Of a stretch of DNA of 64,000 bases, positions 46,703 to 56,968 are shown in pieces. Made by a program: the position numbers and the translations under genes. The notes beneath the pieces were generated by a model that saw only the letters and a list, made by a program, of their open reading frames with translations, ran no database searches and was not told the DNA's origin. Each line of letters starts with the position of its first letter. The stretch's first letter is position 1. Source of the stretch: Dasypus novemcinctus (lineage: Eukaryota; Chordata; Mammalia; Cingulata; Dasypodidae); NCBI RefSeq assembly GCF_030445035.2, contig NC_080699.1:6448001-6512000 (forward strand), given 5' to 3'.

Positions 46703-47248
46703 GGGGCTGGGGAAGGCTGATTGGTCGAAGCCATGCCCTGTTCTGATTGGTTGCCGGAGAAAGGTCAGTGGGAGGTACTGGACGGGGGAGGGGCAGTGGT
46801 TAGGGATTGGCTGTTGCTGTTGCTGGGGGAAGTGGCAGGGTTTAGGGATTGGTGGCTGCTGTTGCTGGGGTAGGGGGCAGACTTGAGTTTCCCGCCCACG
46901 CCTGGCTGTTGCTGCTGTCGGGGGGAGGGGAAAAAGGCAGACTGGAATTTTCCGCCCCGCGCCTGCGCAGGGAGAAAGAAGAAGAAGGGTGTTGCTTCAT
47001 AAGGCATCATGTGGCGCTATCCAGGAGGAGGGGCGGCCACGGGAGCATGGCTGCCGAGAAGGGGAGACCCGAGGGCACTCTGCGCCCATGACGAGCTTCC
47101 TTCAGGGGTGGCACTGGGTCCGACCAGCCACCCTATTATGGGGGCAGCGGAATTAGGCCTACTGCGGCTGCTCCCCCGCCAGGCCAGCAAACCACACTTC
47201 AGCCCGAGGGGTGGCCGCAAGCAAGTTCACTTAAAAACAGTGTGCTCG

Positions 47249-47626
47249 TGGAAGTGGCGGTGGCTCAACCCACGGGGCTCCCGTCTCCCACATGGGAGGC
47301 CCCGGGGTTCACACCCCGGGGCCTCCTGGTAAAGGAGTGCCCGTGACGAGCAACACAGCAAGATGAGGACGCAACAAAAGAGAGACGCAGGGGAGAGTCA
47401 GGGCGAGACGCAGCAGAAACCAGGAACTGAGGTGGCGCAAGCGACCAGGAACCTCTCTCCCATATCGGAGGTCCCCGGGATCAATTCCCGGTGAAGCCTA
47501 GAGGAGAAGACAAGAAGACAAAAAGAAACAGACACAGAAGATCACAGAGCGAAAGGACACAGACAGGAAAACAGCAGTGGGGGAGGAGAGAAAAAAATAA
47601 AGTGAAAGCTAACTAAAAAAAAAACC
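47249..47626 (+). mobile_element. DAS-type dimer SINE
   Basis: First head 'gtggctcaacccacggggctcccg' with 'ggggttcacacccc'. A second, partly decayed head near 47430-47500 has 'gggatcaattcccgg' as B box. The tail is AAATAAAGTG...A-run. Duplication: cagtgtgctcg (47238-47248) and cagtatgcttg (47627-47637), 9 of 11. It lies 23 bases from the ERV LTR's flanking duplication. Confidence 0.82.
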
Positions 47627-47637
47627 CAGTATGCTTG

Positions 47638-48013
47638 CAAGCAGGTGTGGCTCAAGCAGTTGGGTGCCCGCCTACCACATGGGCGCTCCAGGGTTCAGTT
47701 CCCAATGCCTCCTAAAGAAAATGAACAAGACAGCAACCTCATGCAGTAGGCTGGCACAGTGAGCTGGCACAACAAGATGATGCAACAAGATGACACAACA
47801 AAAAGACACACTGAGAGACACAACAATCAAGGAGTGGAGGTGGCTCAAGAGATTGGGCATCTCCCTCCCGCATGGTGCAGTTCCTGGTGCCTCCGAAATA
47901 AGATGATACACACACAATGAACAGACACAGAGAGCAGACAGCAAGGGCAAACAACGAGGAGGGGGGAAGAGAAATAAATAAAATAAATCTTTAAAAATAA
48001 AAAAGGCAATACA
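47638..48013 (+). mobile_element. Second DAS-type dimer SINE, abutting the first
   Basis: Head 'gtggctcaagcagttgggtgcccgc', then a middle with repeated 'caacaagatgac' words, a second head 'gtggctcaagagattgggcatc' near 47838, and the standard tail to 48004. It starts where the previous SINE's right duplication ends. 'ctgtatgcgcaa' at 48014-48025 looks like a third, worn copy of the same target word. Confidence 0.8.
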
Positions 48014-48536
48014 CTGTATGCGCAACACAGAGCCCTCGACTTCACCGCAGATGCCACCTGTTCTGCGCAGGCAGGAGAGGCAGCAGCCCAATTTCCAGGC
48101 CCTCCTTCCAGCTGGACCCTCGCTCTCTGCCGGCAGCTCCTACACGTGCGCAGCCTTCCCCAGATCCACGAAGCAGGGAAGTGTTTGCCCCAAAGCCCCT
48201 CTGTCAGTGGGGCACACACTTCGTCACCATCCCGAGTCCACACTTGTTCAAGGGCTTCCACCTACGGCCGTCCCCTGCCTCGGCGTGTCCGGGCATCTCT
48301 CTGTGTGTCTTCTCATGGTCACCAGAAAGCACCCACACCACTCAGCTCTGACCAGTCTCCGTTGACCATTTAAGCTCAGAGCCTGGCTTGGTACAGGCAC
48401 TCAATATCTGTTGGACTGGTGCACCCTCCTTTTGGCTTCAGCCCTCTTCATTACCTACCGAGAGCAGCCACTCGATATATGCTTCTTGAATGAGTAAACC
48501 CCTAGGTAGACAAGGTGGAGTGCAAGAAGAAGAACC
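48014..48536. other. Unique DNA
   Basis: No gene or repeat recognised. Frames at 48018-48373 have no recognisable domain. Confidence 0.35.
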
Positions 48537-48539
48537 AGG

Positions 48540-48632
48540 GGAGTGGATGGAGCTCCGTGGTTGAGCACCTGCCTCCCACACACGAGGTCCCAGGTTCAAT
48601 CCCTGGCACCTCCTAAAAGCAAAACAAAACCA
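48540..48632 (+). mobile_element. tRNA-like SINE monomer
   Basis: B box GGTTCAATCCC at 48593-48603, head 'gtggttgagcacctgcctccc', and an A-rich end with 'aaaacaaaacc'. Flanks aaccaggggag and aacccagaggag may be the duplication. It is the same short form as the antisense copy at 2730-2816. The A-box region (tggagctccgtgg) carries extra bases. Confidence 0.75.
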
Positions 48633-48650
48633 AACCCAGAGGAGAAAGGC

Positions 48651-49791
48651 TTGTACCGTCCTCTGAGCCAGAAAAGATAAAAATAAAGTAGGTTTGGATG
48701 TAGAAACCGTGAAATCAGTCTATAGCATTCAGGGTTGGGGTACCCCTGGGGCCCCCAAGTAAGCCAAGGGCATCACGGTAAGCCTTGGGAGGTGATTTGA
48801 GGAAGGCTGGCGTTTCCCAGGTCGCACTGCAGAAGCTTCCTGCATAATAACCACTTCACATACTGAGAATTTGGATGACAAATTAGTGGAAAGCCTGCAG
48901 GTAAAGCTCTGGCAGGCGAGGGGCCTGTCGCTCCTGATGCAGAGGGCGGGTGGCTGTCTGCCCCGGAGGGTGGAAAAGGAGTTTCACCCCGAGGAAAAGA
49001 CTGAACCAACAAACGTTACGATCCTGAAATCATATTACCCAGTAACCACGGGCTGTCTTTTTGGCAAGCCTAAAACCACCGCACAGACACAGCGTTTTAA
49101 ACAGGAAAGAAAATGTCGAGTTCCCCACATTTTGGCCGGATGTAATGGTGTGTCACATGACTTTGACATGAGGGGAAAGGAGAGGGACTGGGGTGCACTG
49201 AAGACTTCACAACCATTTCATTCGATGGCTCAACGACTTTCTTGAGCATCAGTCAATTGTGCCAAGACAATAATTTGATGCCTTAAGGATAGTCAGGAGC
49301 ACATGGAGAACATTTTTCTTGAAATACATTTCAGTTCCAAAGAAAGGAAAAAGGCATTTGGCAAAACCTTATCTGCCCTTGCCAAAGCCTACAGTTTTGG
49401 AAAATAATTTGAAAGGTTTTGCCAAACTCCAAATGCCACTGAGTTCTCCCATCCCGCTCAGATATCCAAAAGTGCAAAACTAACACAGCCACTCAGCACC
49501 CCAAGTGCGCCTGGACAACTGTGGAACCAGAGAGCCTCACTTAGAGCATCCAGGGGGGAGCCTTCCACTCTTAGGAAGGAGTGACGTGACCGGATGGCCC
49601 GTGCCTCCCATTCCTGCCGTGAACTCTAGAATCTCCAGCCCAGAACCTGAAAACTGGTTCCACGGGAGTCTTGCAAAATTATTTTGAGTCATTAGCCGAA
49701 GACATTGTGAGCAGGTACCTTCAGAGAGAAATGTTTTAAAATCGGCACTACTGAAAAGGGAGCAATGTCTTTCTAGCGGAGACCTGACCGC

Positions 49792-49792
<1 letters not shown>
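48651..49792. other. Unique DNA
   Basis: No gene or repeat recognised. Frame 48871-49245 (124 codons) has no recognisable domain. Confidence 0.35.

Positions 49793-49824
<32 letters not shown>
49793..49824. repeat. (GT)16 microsatellite
   Basis: Perfect 32-bp GT tract, likely polymorphic. Confidence 0.97.
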
Positions 49825-49825
<1 letters not shown>

Positions 49826-50397
49826 TCCTATATGTTTTCAAACTGCTGACAACCCATACCAGCAGTTTTCATCCGAATCATCTCTGAACTACAATGACAG
49901 GCACGAATGTAGCTGCCAGCCAGGAATCCCCCAGGGCCTGGACCAGGTCAAGACTGAAACAGTAAACAAAGCCTCTGAGAAACCAGGAACAGAGCACTGG
50001 AATGTGGGTGGCGCCAGCAAGGACTGTCACCCCGCGACTGAACCCTTGTTTGTGAACAGTAACCTCAGCTATGCTGAGTTTCCAGGGAGGGCGCCTTTTT
50101 CTGGAGAAGAGCCACCACACGCCTGTGCAAGGTACTTTCCACTGGCAGAGGGACCTTCCACCACAGGATGGAATCATTGTGCCTCCCGTGGAGGCCCCAG
50201 AGCTCCCAGCTCCCAGGACACCTACGCGCAGGCTTTGGATTCTGGGGCTAAGGCAGTTGCCTTTTTGTATCTTCTTGCCTTTTATTTGTTTTTAACTTTA
50301 ATTTCCTGAACTTCGTAGGAGGAACTTCATATTATAATGACTCACGTGTTTGCCATGCGTTGGTATGTAGATGAGAAACCCCAGAGAGCTGTTGATT
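49825..50397. other. Unique DNA with a 170-codon frame
   Basis: The plus frame 49797-50309 begins inside the GT repeat and has no domain that I recognise. It ends in a hydrophobic run (AFLYLLAFYLFLTLI). I treat it as chance. Confidence 0.35.
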
Positions 50398-50410
50398 AAT
50401 CAGAAATACA

Positions 50411-51203
50411 GGGAAGCGGACTTGGTCCAGTGGTTAGGGCGTCCGTCTACCACATGGGAGGTCCACGGTTCAAACCCCGGGCCTCCTTGACCCGTGTGCA
50501 GCTGGCCCATGCACAGTGCTGATGCACGCGGGGAGTGCCCTGCCTCGCAGGGGTGCCCCTGCATAGGGGAGCCCCACGCGCAAGGAGTGCGCCCCATAAG
50601 GAAAGCAGCCGGTGCGGAAAAAAACTGCAGCCTGCCTGGGAATGGTGCTGCACACACGGAGAGCTGACACAACAAGATGACGCAGCATGGGAAACGGACT
50701 TTGGCCCAGTGGTTAGGGCGTCCGTCTACCATATGGGAGGTCCGCGGTTCAAACCCCGGGCCTCCTTGACCCGTGTGGAGCTGGCCATGCGCAGTGCTGA
50801 TGCGCGCAAGGAGTGCCGCGCCACGCAAGGGTGTCCCCCGCGTGGGGGAGCCCCACGCGCAAGGAGTGCGCCCGCGAGGAAAGCCGCCCAGCGTGAAAAG
50901 AAAGAGCAGCCTGCCCAGGAATGGCGCCGCCCACACTTCCTGTGCCGCTGACGACAACAGAAGCGGACAAAGAAACAAAAACAGACAAAGAAACAAGACG
51001 CAACAAATAGACACCAAGAACAGACAACCAGGGGAGGGGGGGAAATTAAATAAATAAATAAATCTTTAAAAAAAAAAAAAGATGACGCAGCAAAAAGAGA
51101 CACAGATTCCCACAGAAGAACACACAGTGAATGGACACAGAGAGCAGACAACTGGGGGAGGTGGGAAAGGGGAAAGAAATGAATAATAAATCTTTTTTTT
51201 TTA
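50411..51203 (+). mobile_element. Outer DAS SINE with perfect duplication, interrupted
   Basis: The 13-mer aatcagaaataca flanks it exactly (50398-50410 and 51204-51216). A box TGGTCCAGTGG at 50423-50433 and B box GGTTCAAACCC at 50467-50477 are both intact. Its 3' part is split by the inner SINE at 50688-51078. Removing that and one copy of its duplication leaves a normal ~400-bp element. Confidence 0.96.
50688..51078 (+). mobile_element. Inner DAS SINE nested in a SINE, perfect duplication
   Basis: The 14-mer aagatgacgcagca occurs at 50674-50687 and 51079-51092. A box TGGCCCAGTGG is at 50702-50712 and B box GGTTCAAACCC at 50746-50756. Its body keeps many CpG pairs, unlike most other copies, which suggests that it is among the youngest insertions here. 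It lacks part of the 'gagagctgacacagcaagatgacgc' block found in others. Confidence 0.96.
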
Positions 51204-51216
51204 AATCAGAAATACA

Positions 51217-52083
51217 TTATTTTAGAAACATTGGTGGTTCAAATCATTCATTTTCCCCAGAATTTAGAGTTATTTAAAAAAAAAAAAAAACACTTTTCAT
51301 TCAAGAAATGAGCGCATTTTCTTTCCTTTCAACTCAGCTGTGAAGTGGCCGCTCCTGGCCAGGCCTCCCGGGCCCTGCCTTCCCCAGCAGCCCTTGCTGG
51401 TCGAGGTCAGCTTGCTCTAGAGACACTTCCACGGAGGCTGTGCAGCCTTGTGCTGCAAGAACTTGCTGAAAACGATACCTCAAGGGCAATTGCTTCCCTT
51501 CCACAGATGCTGTTATTAAGTAGAAGTAAGGGACCAGCAGCAAGGCCTGCTGTCTCCACAGGGATCATTTGGTTGCAAGGAAAAAGAAACTATTCAATGA
51601 CCTCAGATGCAAAGGGGAGCACTGGACAAATCTCCCGAGCCTGAAAGCAAAGCGTGGAGTTGGTCCTCCTGAAGTGTGTGAGGCGCTCGCAGCTACCCTC
51701 CCCTCTCCAGGAGATGGCTAATCCTGCTCAGGCTCTCTGCGGCAGCTGCATTTTCCCGGCTTGTCTCCACGGGCTGGGCTTTCCCTGTTGGCTTATGGTA
51801 ACTAAACAGAGCCAGCTCCGCGACAGCTCCAGGGATGACCGCCGTCAGTCGGTCTCCAGGGGCCGGCCTCCCGGTGACCACGCAGGGCGGCGGTAGAACA
51901 GCGTGGGAAGGTTCTGGAGCCTACAGAGCCCTTCAGCTGGGGTGTGCGCTGCCACCTCCCATTGTGGACTGTGTCCTCTCGTCCTGTATCCCAGGGACTC
52001 GCAGCACAGTGCTCAGTCACATTTCTCCATCGCACTGAATTTTATTAAGACAAGCTGAGAGTCCACCTCTGGATTGGCATGTA
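51217..52083. other. Unique DNA
   Basis: Contains a 14-base A-run near 51277-51290. No gene or repeat recognised. Confidence 0.35.
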
Positions 52084-52087
52084 TATC

Positions 52088-52450
52088 TGTTGAGAAATAA
52101 AAAGTATAACCTTGCAGAAAAAATATCTAATGAGCTGCTCCTGTCCCCGCTTCTGTGGATCGGCCTGTGAAAACATGGCCTAGCAGGAAGATATCAAATG
52201 AGTGACACCCACCCCGCCGCTTCTGTAAATCAGCCTGCAACCCTGCAGCTGCATTCTGCCTCTGTAACCCCCCTGCTTGCAAAACTTCCACCTGAAATCC
52301 TATATAAACCTATGAAAACTGAGAAACGGGGCTCAGAATTTGGAGACTGACTCTCCTCTGAGCCTGTGCCATCAGTCTGCTCCTCCACTTCTCCTGAGAA
52401 GCCGGTTTTGGGTTTTTCTGTGGTTCAGAACTCCTGGCTTGGCTGCAACA
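52088..52450 (+). mobile_element. Solo ERV1-like LTR, sense, 4-bp duplication
   Basis: TATC flanks it (52084-52087 and 52451-52454), and it starts TGTTGAGAAAT and ends GCTGCAACA. A TATATAAA box lies at 52301-52308. A pyrimidine-rich U5-like part follows. The 363-bp length and 4-bp duplication fit gamma/ERV1 elements. No internal region is present. It landed at the edge of an older LTR that continues to its right. Confidence 0.75.
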
Positions 52451-52454
52451 TATC

Positions 52455-52905
52455 AGCTTTCTATTGCCGCACCCCAAATTACTCCGAAAGCTCTGCAGCT
52501 AAAGAACAAACGACAGGCATAATTTCAGTCTCTCGGGGTCAGGATATCCGCACCGTTCAGGCTCGGTTTCTCCTGAGGTCATGGTCAAGATTTCGGCTGG
52601 AGCTGCTGTCACCTGCCGTGTGGCTGCAGCTGGGGCTCTGCCACCACGGTGGCTCGCCGGCGTGGCCGTGGGCAGGTCGAGGGCAGGCGCTCAGTGCCTT
52701 GCCACGGGGACTTCTCCTCAAGGCTGCTGGAGTCTCCTCACAGCTCAGAAAGAACGATCAGGGAGGGAGCAAGGAGGAGGAATGACCCAACGCCGAGGCC
52801 ACCATCTTCTCTCATCAAAGCACGTCCCCACGTCCAGGGGAAGGGGGTCCCAGCCTCTGAAGGGAGCAGTGACGGAGCATTCATAGTCACATCTTAAAGC
52901 CACTG
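52455..52905 (-). mobile_element. Old LTR-like repeat, antisense
   Basis: 'cagctttctattgccgc', 'aaattactccgaaagctctgcagctaaagaac', 'gtctctcggggtcaggatatccg' and 'ctcagtgccttgccacgggg' match the antisense order of a common mammalian ERVL-type LTR. The exact family is not assigned. Confidence 0.5.
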
Positions 52906-52919
52906 CGTCAGAAAAGCGT

Positions 52920-53360
52920 GTTTACCCTCCCGTGCCCAGGCCCCCGAGGGGGCTGACTCAGCCGGATGGGGACAGTCCAGCGCAAGCCTGGACGCAGCCA
53001 AGGAGGGCCCACGCAGCGCCCTGAGGCCTGCGGGGGGGGGGGTCCTGCTCCCCGGGACCCCCCTCGAGGACTGGCTGCAGCCGCTGACCCCGAGCCCTCC
53101 TCGTGCCACCTTCAGGGAGGGTCCCTGCAGCGCAGCCCCCTGCCTCCGGCCGGCTCGGTGGCCCTCGGGTCCCTCAGGCAGCCCCGTCCTCGCGGGCCCG
53201 GCGTCCTCGGCCTCCCGTGGAGCCTGCGGTTTCTGGGACTTCTAGGGGGGAAGCGAGGTCTCGGGAGAGCGAAGGCCGCCCTCCTCCCCTCCCGGGGGCT
53301 GCTCCCTGCCGGGCCCTCCACAAACCCAGTCGTCTTCTCAGACTCTTCAAACGCGCACAC
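52920..53360. other. GC-rich, CpG-dense island
   Basis: High GC with many CpG pairs and an 11-base G-run (53032-53042). Long open frames on both strands follow from composition. No YY1-type or other clear promoter motif and no exon were recognised. It could be a CpG island of an unseen transcript. Confidence 0.45.
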
Positions 53361-54238
53361 GCCCGCACGGAGGAGAGAGCCCTGACTGCTTGGGATTTGG
53401 AAGGTGACTGCCAAGTGACAAAGCTTTCTGTCCCCCCAGTCATTAAATGGTCATAAGCGCCTCGCATTTGTGTCTCTATACTGCAGAGTGAGTGACACAC
53501 GCGCGTCAAAATTAATAACGATACTACTGAACTTTAACCCATTAAAGGAAACAGAAAGCTATGCCATCACACATGCATATGTACCTGTATACATAGAAAG
53601 TTTCCTGAGAAACGGTGTATTGCGTTGTTTCAAAATATCTCTCCAAAAATACGTATTAATTAAAAAGGGAAAAACAGTAACTTGGTAGTAGTAGGAAGTC
53701 TAGCAGACACTGTCCTGCTCAAGTGTCAATGACACCAACAACGGAGCAAATGTAAGCCATGTATTAGCTGACAGAGTGCAAATAAAAGAATATACTGTCA
53801 CTTCTGTGACAGCCCTGTCAGTGCAACGTATCTCAAAATGGTCATTTTAAAAATCTGATAAATTCAGAATGAAGGATATTCTTCAAAAAGCAAGCTGACT
53901 AGCATGTATATATCTTCAAAAGTGTTGAAGTCATGGAAGTCAAGGAAAGCCTGAGAAATAGACTAAAGGGAAAAAAAAGAAATAGACTAAAGAGAGTTGA
54001 TGACAAAATGCAACCTGTGATTCTGAACATTTCCCAGCAAGGACACTCTTGGGGTAATTATTGATACTTGAATTGGGCCTGAGGATTAGATGGAGATCTA
54101 GGTAAACTTTCTAATACTCTGCATTGTGTTAAGTTGTAAAGTGCCTTTGTTTTTAGGAAATAGAAAATAAAATATTGGAGGTAATGAGGTATCAGATCAA
54201 AATTTGCTTTCAAATGACTTAAGGGAAAAAATTCTTTT
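53361..54238. other. Unique AT-rich DNA
   Basis: No gene or repeat recognised. Confidence 0.35.
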
Positions 54239-54288
54239 TTTAAATTTATTTTTTATTTACCTTCAAAAGATACATAGATCACACAAAA
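54239..54288 (-). mobile_element. Very short 5'-truncated LINE-1 tail, antisense
   Basis: The minus strand reads 'tgtgatctatgtatctttt' then an A-rich tail, matching the last bases of the L1 3' end seen in sense at 18480-18975. It is bracketed by ggaaaaaattctttt and ggaaaaaaaattcttta, a plausible duplication differing by two A's. Only about 25 non-tail bases were inserted. Confidence 0.55.
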
Positions 54289-54299
54289 GGAAAAAAAAT

Positions 54300-56029
54300 T
54301 CTTTATACTGCTCTTGAAACATTTCTGTAAAATAAGATTCTTTCACAATGAAAGGATTTTTTAAAAGCAAAACACTTTTACCAGACCTTTTTGTTTCACC
54401 AGTACGGTGCCTGATTTCTTCAGCAGCTTGCAGACATATTACAGTTAATTTTTTATCGCTAGGCTATTGGGGAGCACACTTGACACTTCTTTATATGTGC
54501 CTCCATCCAATCGACAGGCATTTACTGATGACCCCCTATGCCGTGAGTTACTGGCCGGACACTGAGTATTTCACTGGGAACACACTCCAGCACCTGCCCC
54601 CAGTGACTCTCAGGCCTCATGGAGAACAGGACCAGCAGGTAATCGCCATAAACACTGTGGACGTGCTGTGTTGGAGGAAATAGCAGGCGTATGGAGAAAA
54701 GAGGAGGGGCGTCTCAGGATGTGGTGGGGAGGAGTTTCTAAAGGAAGGGGTGCCAAAGCTGAGCGCTGAGGGAGTGCTGGGCATTAACCAGGAGAAGCTC
54801 AGCAGGTGTCCTGGCAGCGAAAACAGCACGAGGAGGAGAACTGGACGGGACTGAGGGAGCACGGCCTGCTGGAGACCCTGCCACAGGAGGACCTCAAAGA
54901 GCGAGTGCAGAGGGAGGGTCAAAGGATGCGCGGGGGCGGGAAGGGGGGCCACAGGACGGCCTTGCAGAGGCCCCTGGAGCACCAACGGCACTGCCACACC
55001 TGTACCTTCCAGGTTATTCCTGCGTGATCCCGTTCTCCCTGCTCCCACGTCCCTACCCACACCTTCCAAGAAAGTGCCTCGGAGGAGACCCTGCTTAGCC
55101 AGCCCAGGCCTGTTTGTTTGCTATTAGCAAAGAGAAGCTCATCGTTTGCAACATCTCCCCTGGCAATGTTCAGTTTCCTAGCCAAGTTTAGACACGTGTT
55201 TATTGAAAAGAGTTACTGGTGCTCTTGGTTGCATATAATCTTTCATCCCTGTGTAGAAAGATATTTACAAATGATGTCTGGCAAAATAGAACTGGATATT
55301 TTTCACTCTCCTTAAAATACTTGCTCTGTTCTAAACAGCTCATCACACTGCATTTCTCCATGGCAACCTTGTGTTTCCCTGGATGCACATATCAACCTAC
55401 CCAAGTGGTTGCAACTGCAGGGTGCCCTGGTTTCACTTGGGGGGCAGGCCCTCCATTCCCTGCTACTCACCCAACAAGACAGTCACTAGTTCCAGAACTC
55501 CCCGGAAAAGGATTCCTTCAGATTAACTACACGCTTTACTTTGAGTGTAAAAGATGTCTGCTTGGTAGAAAGATTGCTTCGTATAATTGTAGTCATTGGA
55601 AACGAGAAAAAGACACTACCTGGTGAGTTGATCCTCCCATCTGGTTGAGAGAGGCTTATTCCCTCTGACAGGCTGGCCACGGCCAACTATCCAGACGGAA
55701 TGATGCGCAGCCCAGACCATCTGTGCGTGGGGCCATTTTGAGTGGTCGGTGTAGACTCTGGTCACGTACTTGAACTGAGCAGTGAGGGTGGTAGCAACTG
55801 GCGTCCCCATGGGGTATACATCCGACAGCTTGGGCTGGTGGCTTGCTGGAATGAAATTCAGTTTCTAAGCAGAAGGCCTTGGGCTTCTTCCAGGTCTGGA
55901 TAAAGAGGGTCAATAGTTTGTTTGTAGACTCACCTCATTAATATTTCAGCTACATGACACCTATTTGGTTACTTATGTTTTTCAGTAGAAAAGGACAGAA
56001 GGTAAAGCAAGCAATTATAATCGCTACTC
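54300..56029. other. Unique DNA
   Basis: No gene or nameable repeat. Frames at 54617-55069 (minus, 150 codons) and 55219-55626 (plus, 135 codons) have no recognisable domain. Confidence 0.35.
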
Positions 56030-56270
56030 TTTAGTAGTATATGGCTACATGCTGAGCTTTTTGCTAGATGATATACATTATTTCTAAGCTGCCTACTAAT
56101 TCTGCAAAGTAGAGATTATTATCCCCATTTTATAGTTAAGGGAATGGAAGGTCAGAGAGGTGAAGTAGCCAGTCTAAGATCACACAGATAATAATCAGAT
56201 TACAAGCTGTGATTTGAGTTCAGAGCTGCTTAACTCCTAGCCCGTGGCTTTTTCACCATTCCGTTGCATC
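56030..56270 (+). repeat. MIR SINE
   Basis: 'tgctgagctttttgctagatgatatacatta', 'attatccccattttatagttaaggg', 'gtcagagaggtgaagtagcc', 'agatcacacag' and 'tgatttgagttcagagctgc' follow MIR sense order. Confidence 0.85.
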
Positions 56271-56968
56271 TCAGAGATCATTATTTGGCAGCTCTCCTTT
56301 GTTTTATTTTTGTACTTTTTTTAGGGAAATGATAGTGAACTGTCATGATAAAATAGTCTCTAGTCTAAAATATAAAGAAATGAAAAGCATTGTCACTATG
56401 CCCAATGAGCGCACAAAATAAATGAGGATGGTAGAGAGGCAAACAGGAATAAAATAATAGAAAATGTGATTCATTCCATAAAAATTGTATATAGTATCAG
56501 AAACACTTAGAAATGAGAGCTATTCTATAAAGGGAACATTTGAGCTGGGTCCTACACGCTGCACGTGATGGTGAAAAGAAGCAAGTCCTGGTGGAGGTGT
56601 GAGCAAAGAGGCACAGACAGGAAAAGTGACAGGTATCCAGTCCGGAGGAGCAAGTACAGGCTGCGGTGGACAAAGGCAAGGGCCCGGCACTACCCTGCCC
56701 CATCTGCTCCCACTCTGCCTCTCTCGCATCTTCCACAAAGGCCCTATATTGGTAAGCAGCTGTGACTGGCTATTGGCAAATGTAGAAAACAAAGACGTGA
56801 GCTATGAGTTGAGAATCAGAGATGTTGTGTAGGGTCGAAGCAGAACCTAAGAGCTGGGAGGCGAGGAGACTCCGACCAGGTCGCCCTCTTGTCCACCTCG
56901 TCTTGCCTTCGAGTCCCTCCAGGCAGCCGAGCCCTACAGAAGGCTCTGAACTCCTGCTGAGGGGCCCT
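56271..56968. other. Unique DNA
   Basis: No gene or repeat recognised. Frames here are under 100 codons and unremarkable. Confidence 0.35.

Larger units (their letters stand above)
46364..47219 (-). mobile_element. Solo ERV LTR, antisense, 6-bp duplication
   Basis: AGCAAG occurs at 46358-46363 and at 47220-47225. Between them lies an 856-bp segment that starts TGCGGCGG and ends GGCCGCA, so both strands have TG...CA ends. On the minus strand it has four CCAAT boxes (plus-strand attgg at 46720, 46746, 46806 and 46848), a TATAAAA (46696-46702) and an AATAAA about 20 bases on (46674-46679). This is standard U3-R-U5 order with a very short R. A 6-bp duplication is usual for ERVK/beta-like elements. 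No internal genes or second LTR are present, so it is a recombined solo LTR. The 155-codon plus frame through it is a chance frame. Confidence 0.85.

Noticed and set aside
49797..50309. 170-codon frame ending in a hydrophobic segment
   Set aside because: Starts inside the GT repeat, has no recognisable domain, and I cannot see homology. Kept only as unlikely.
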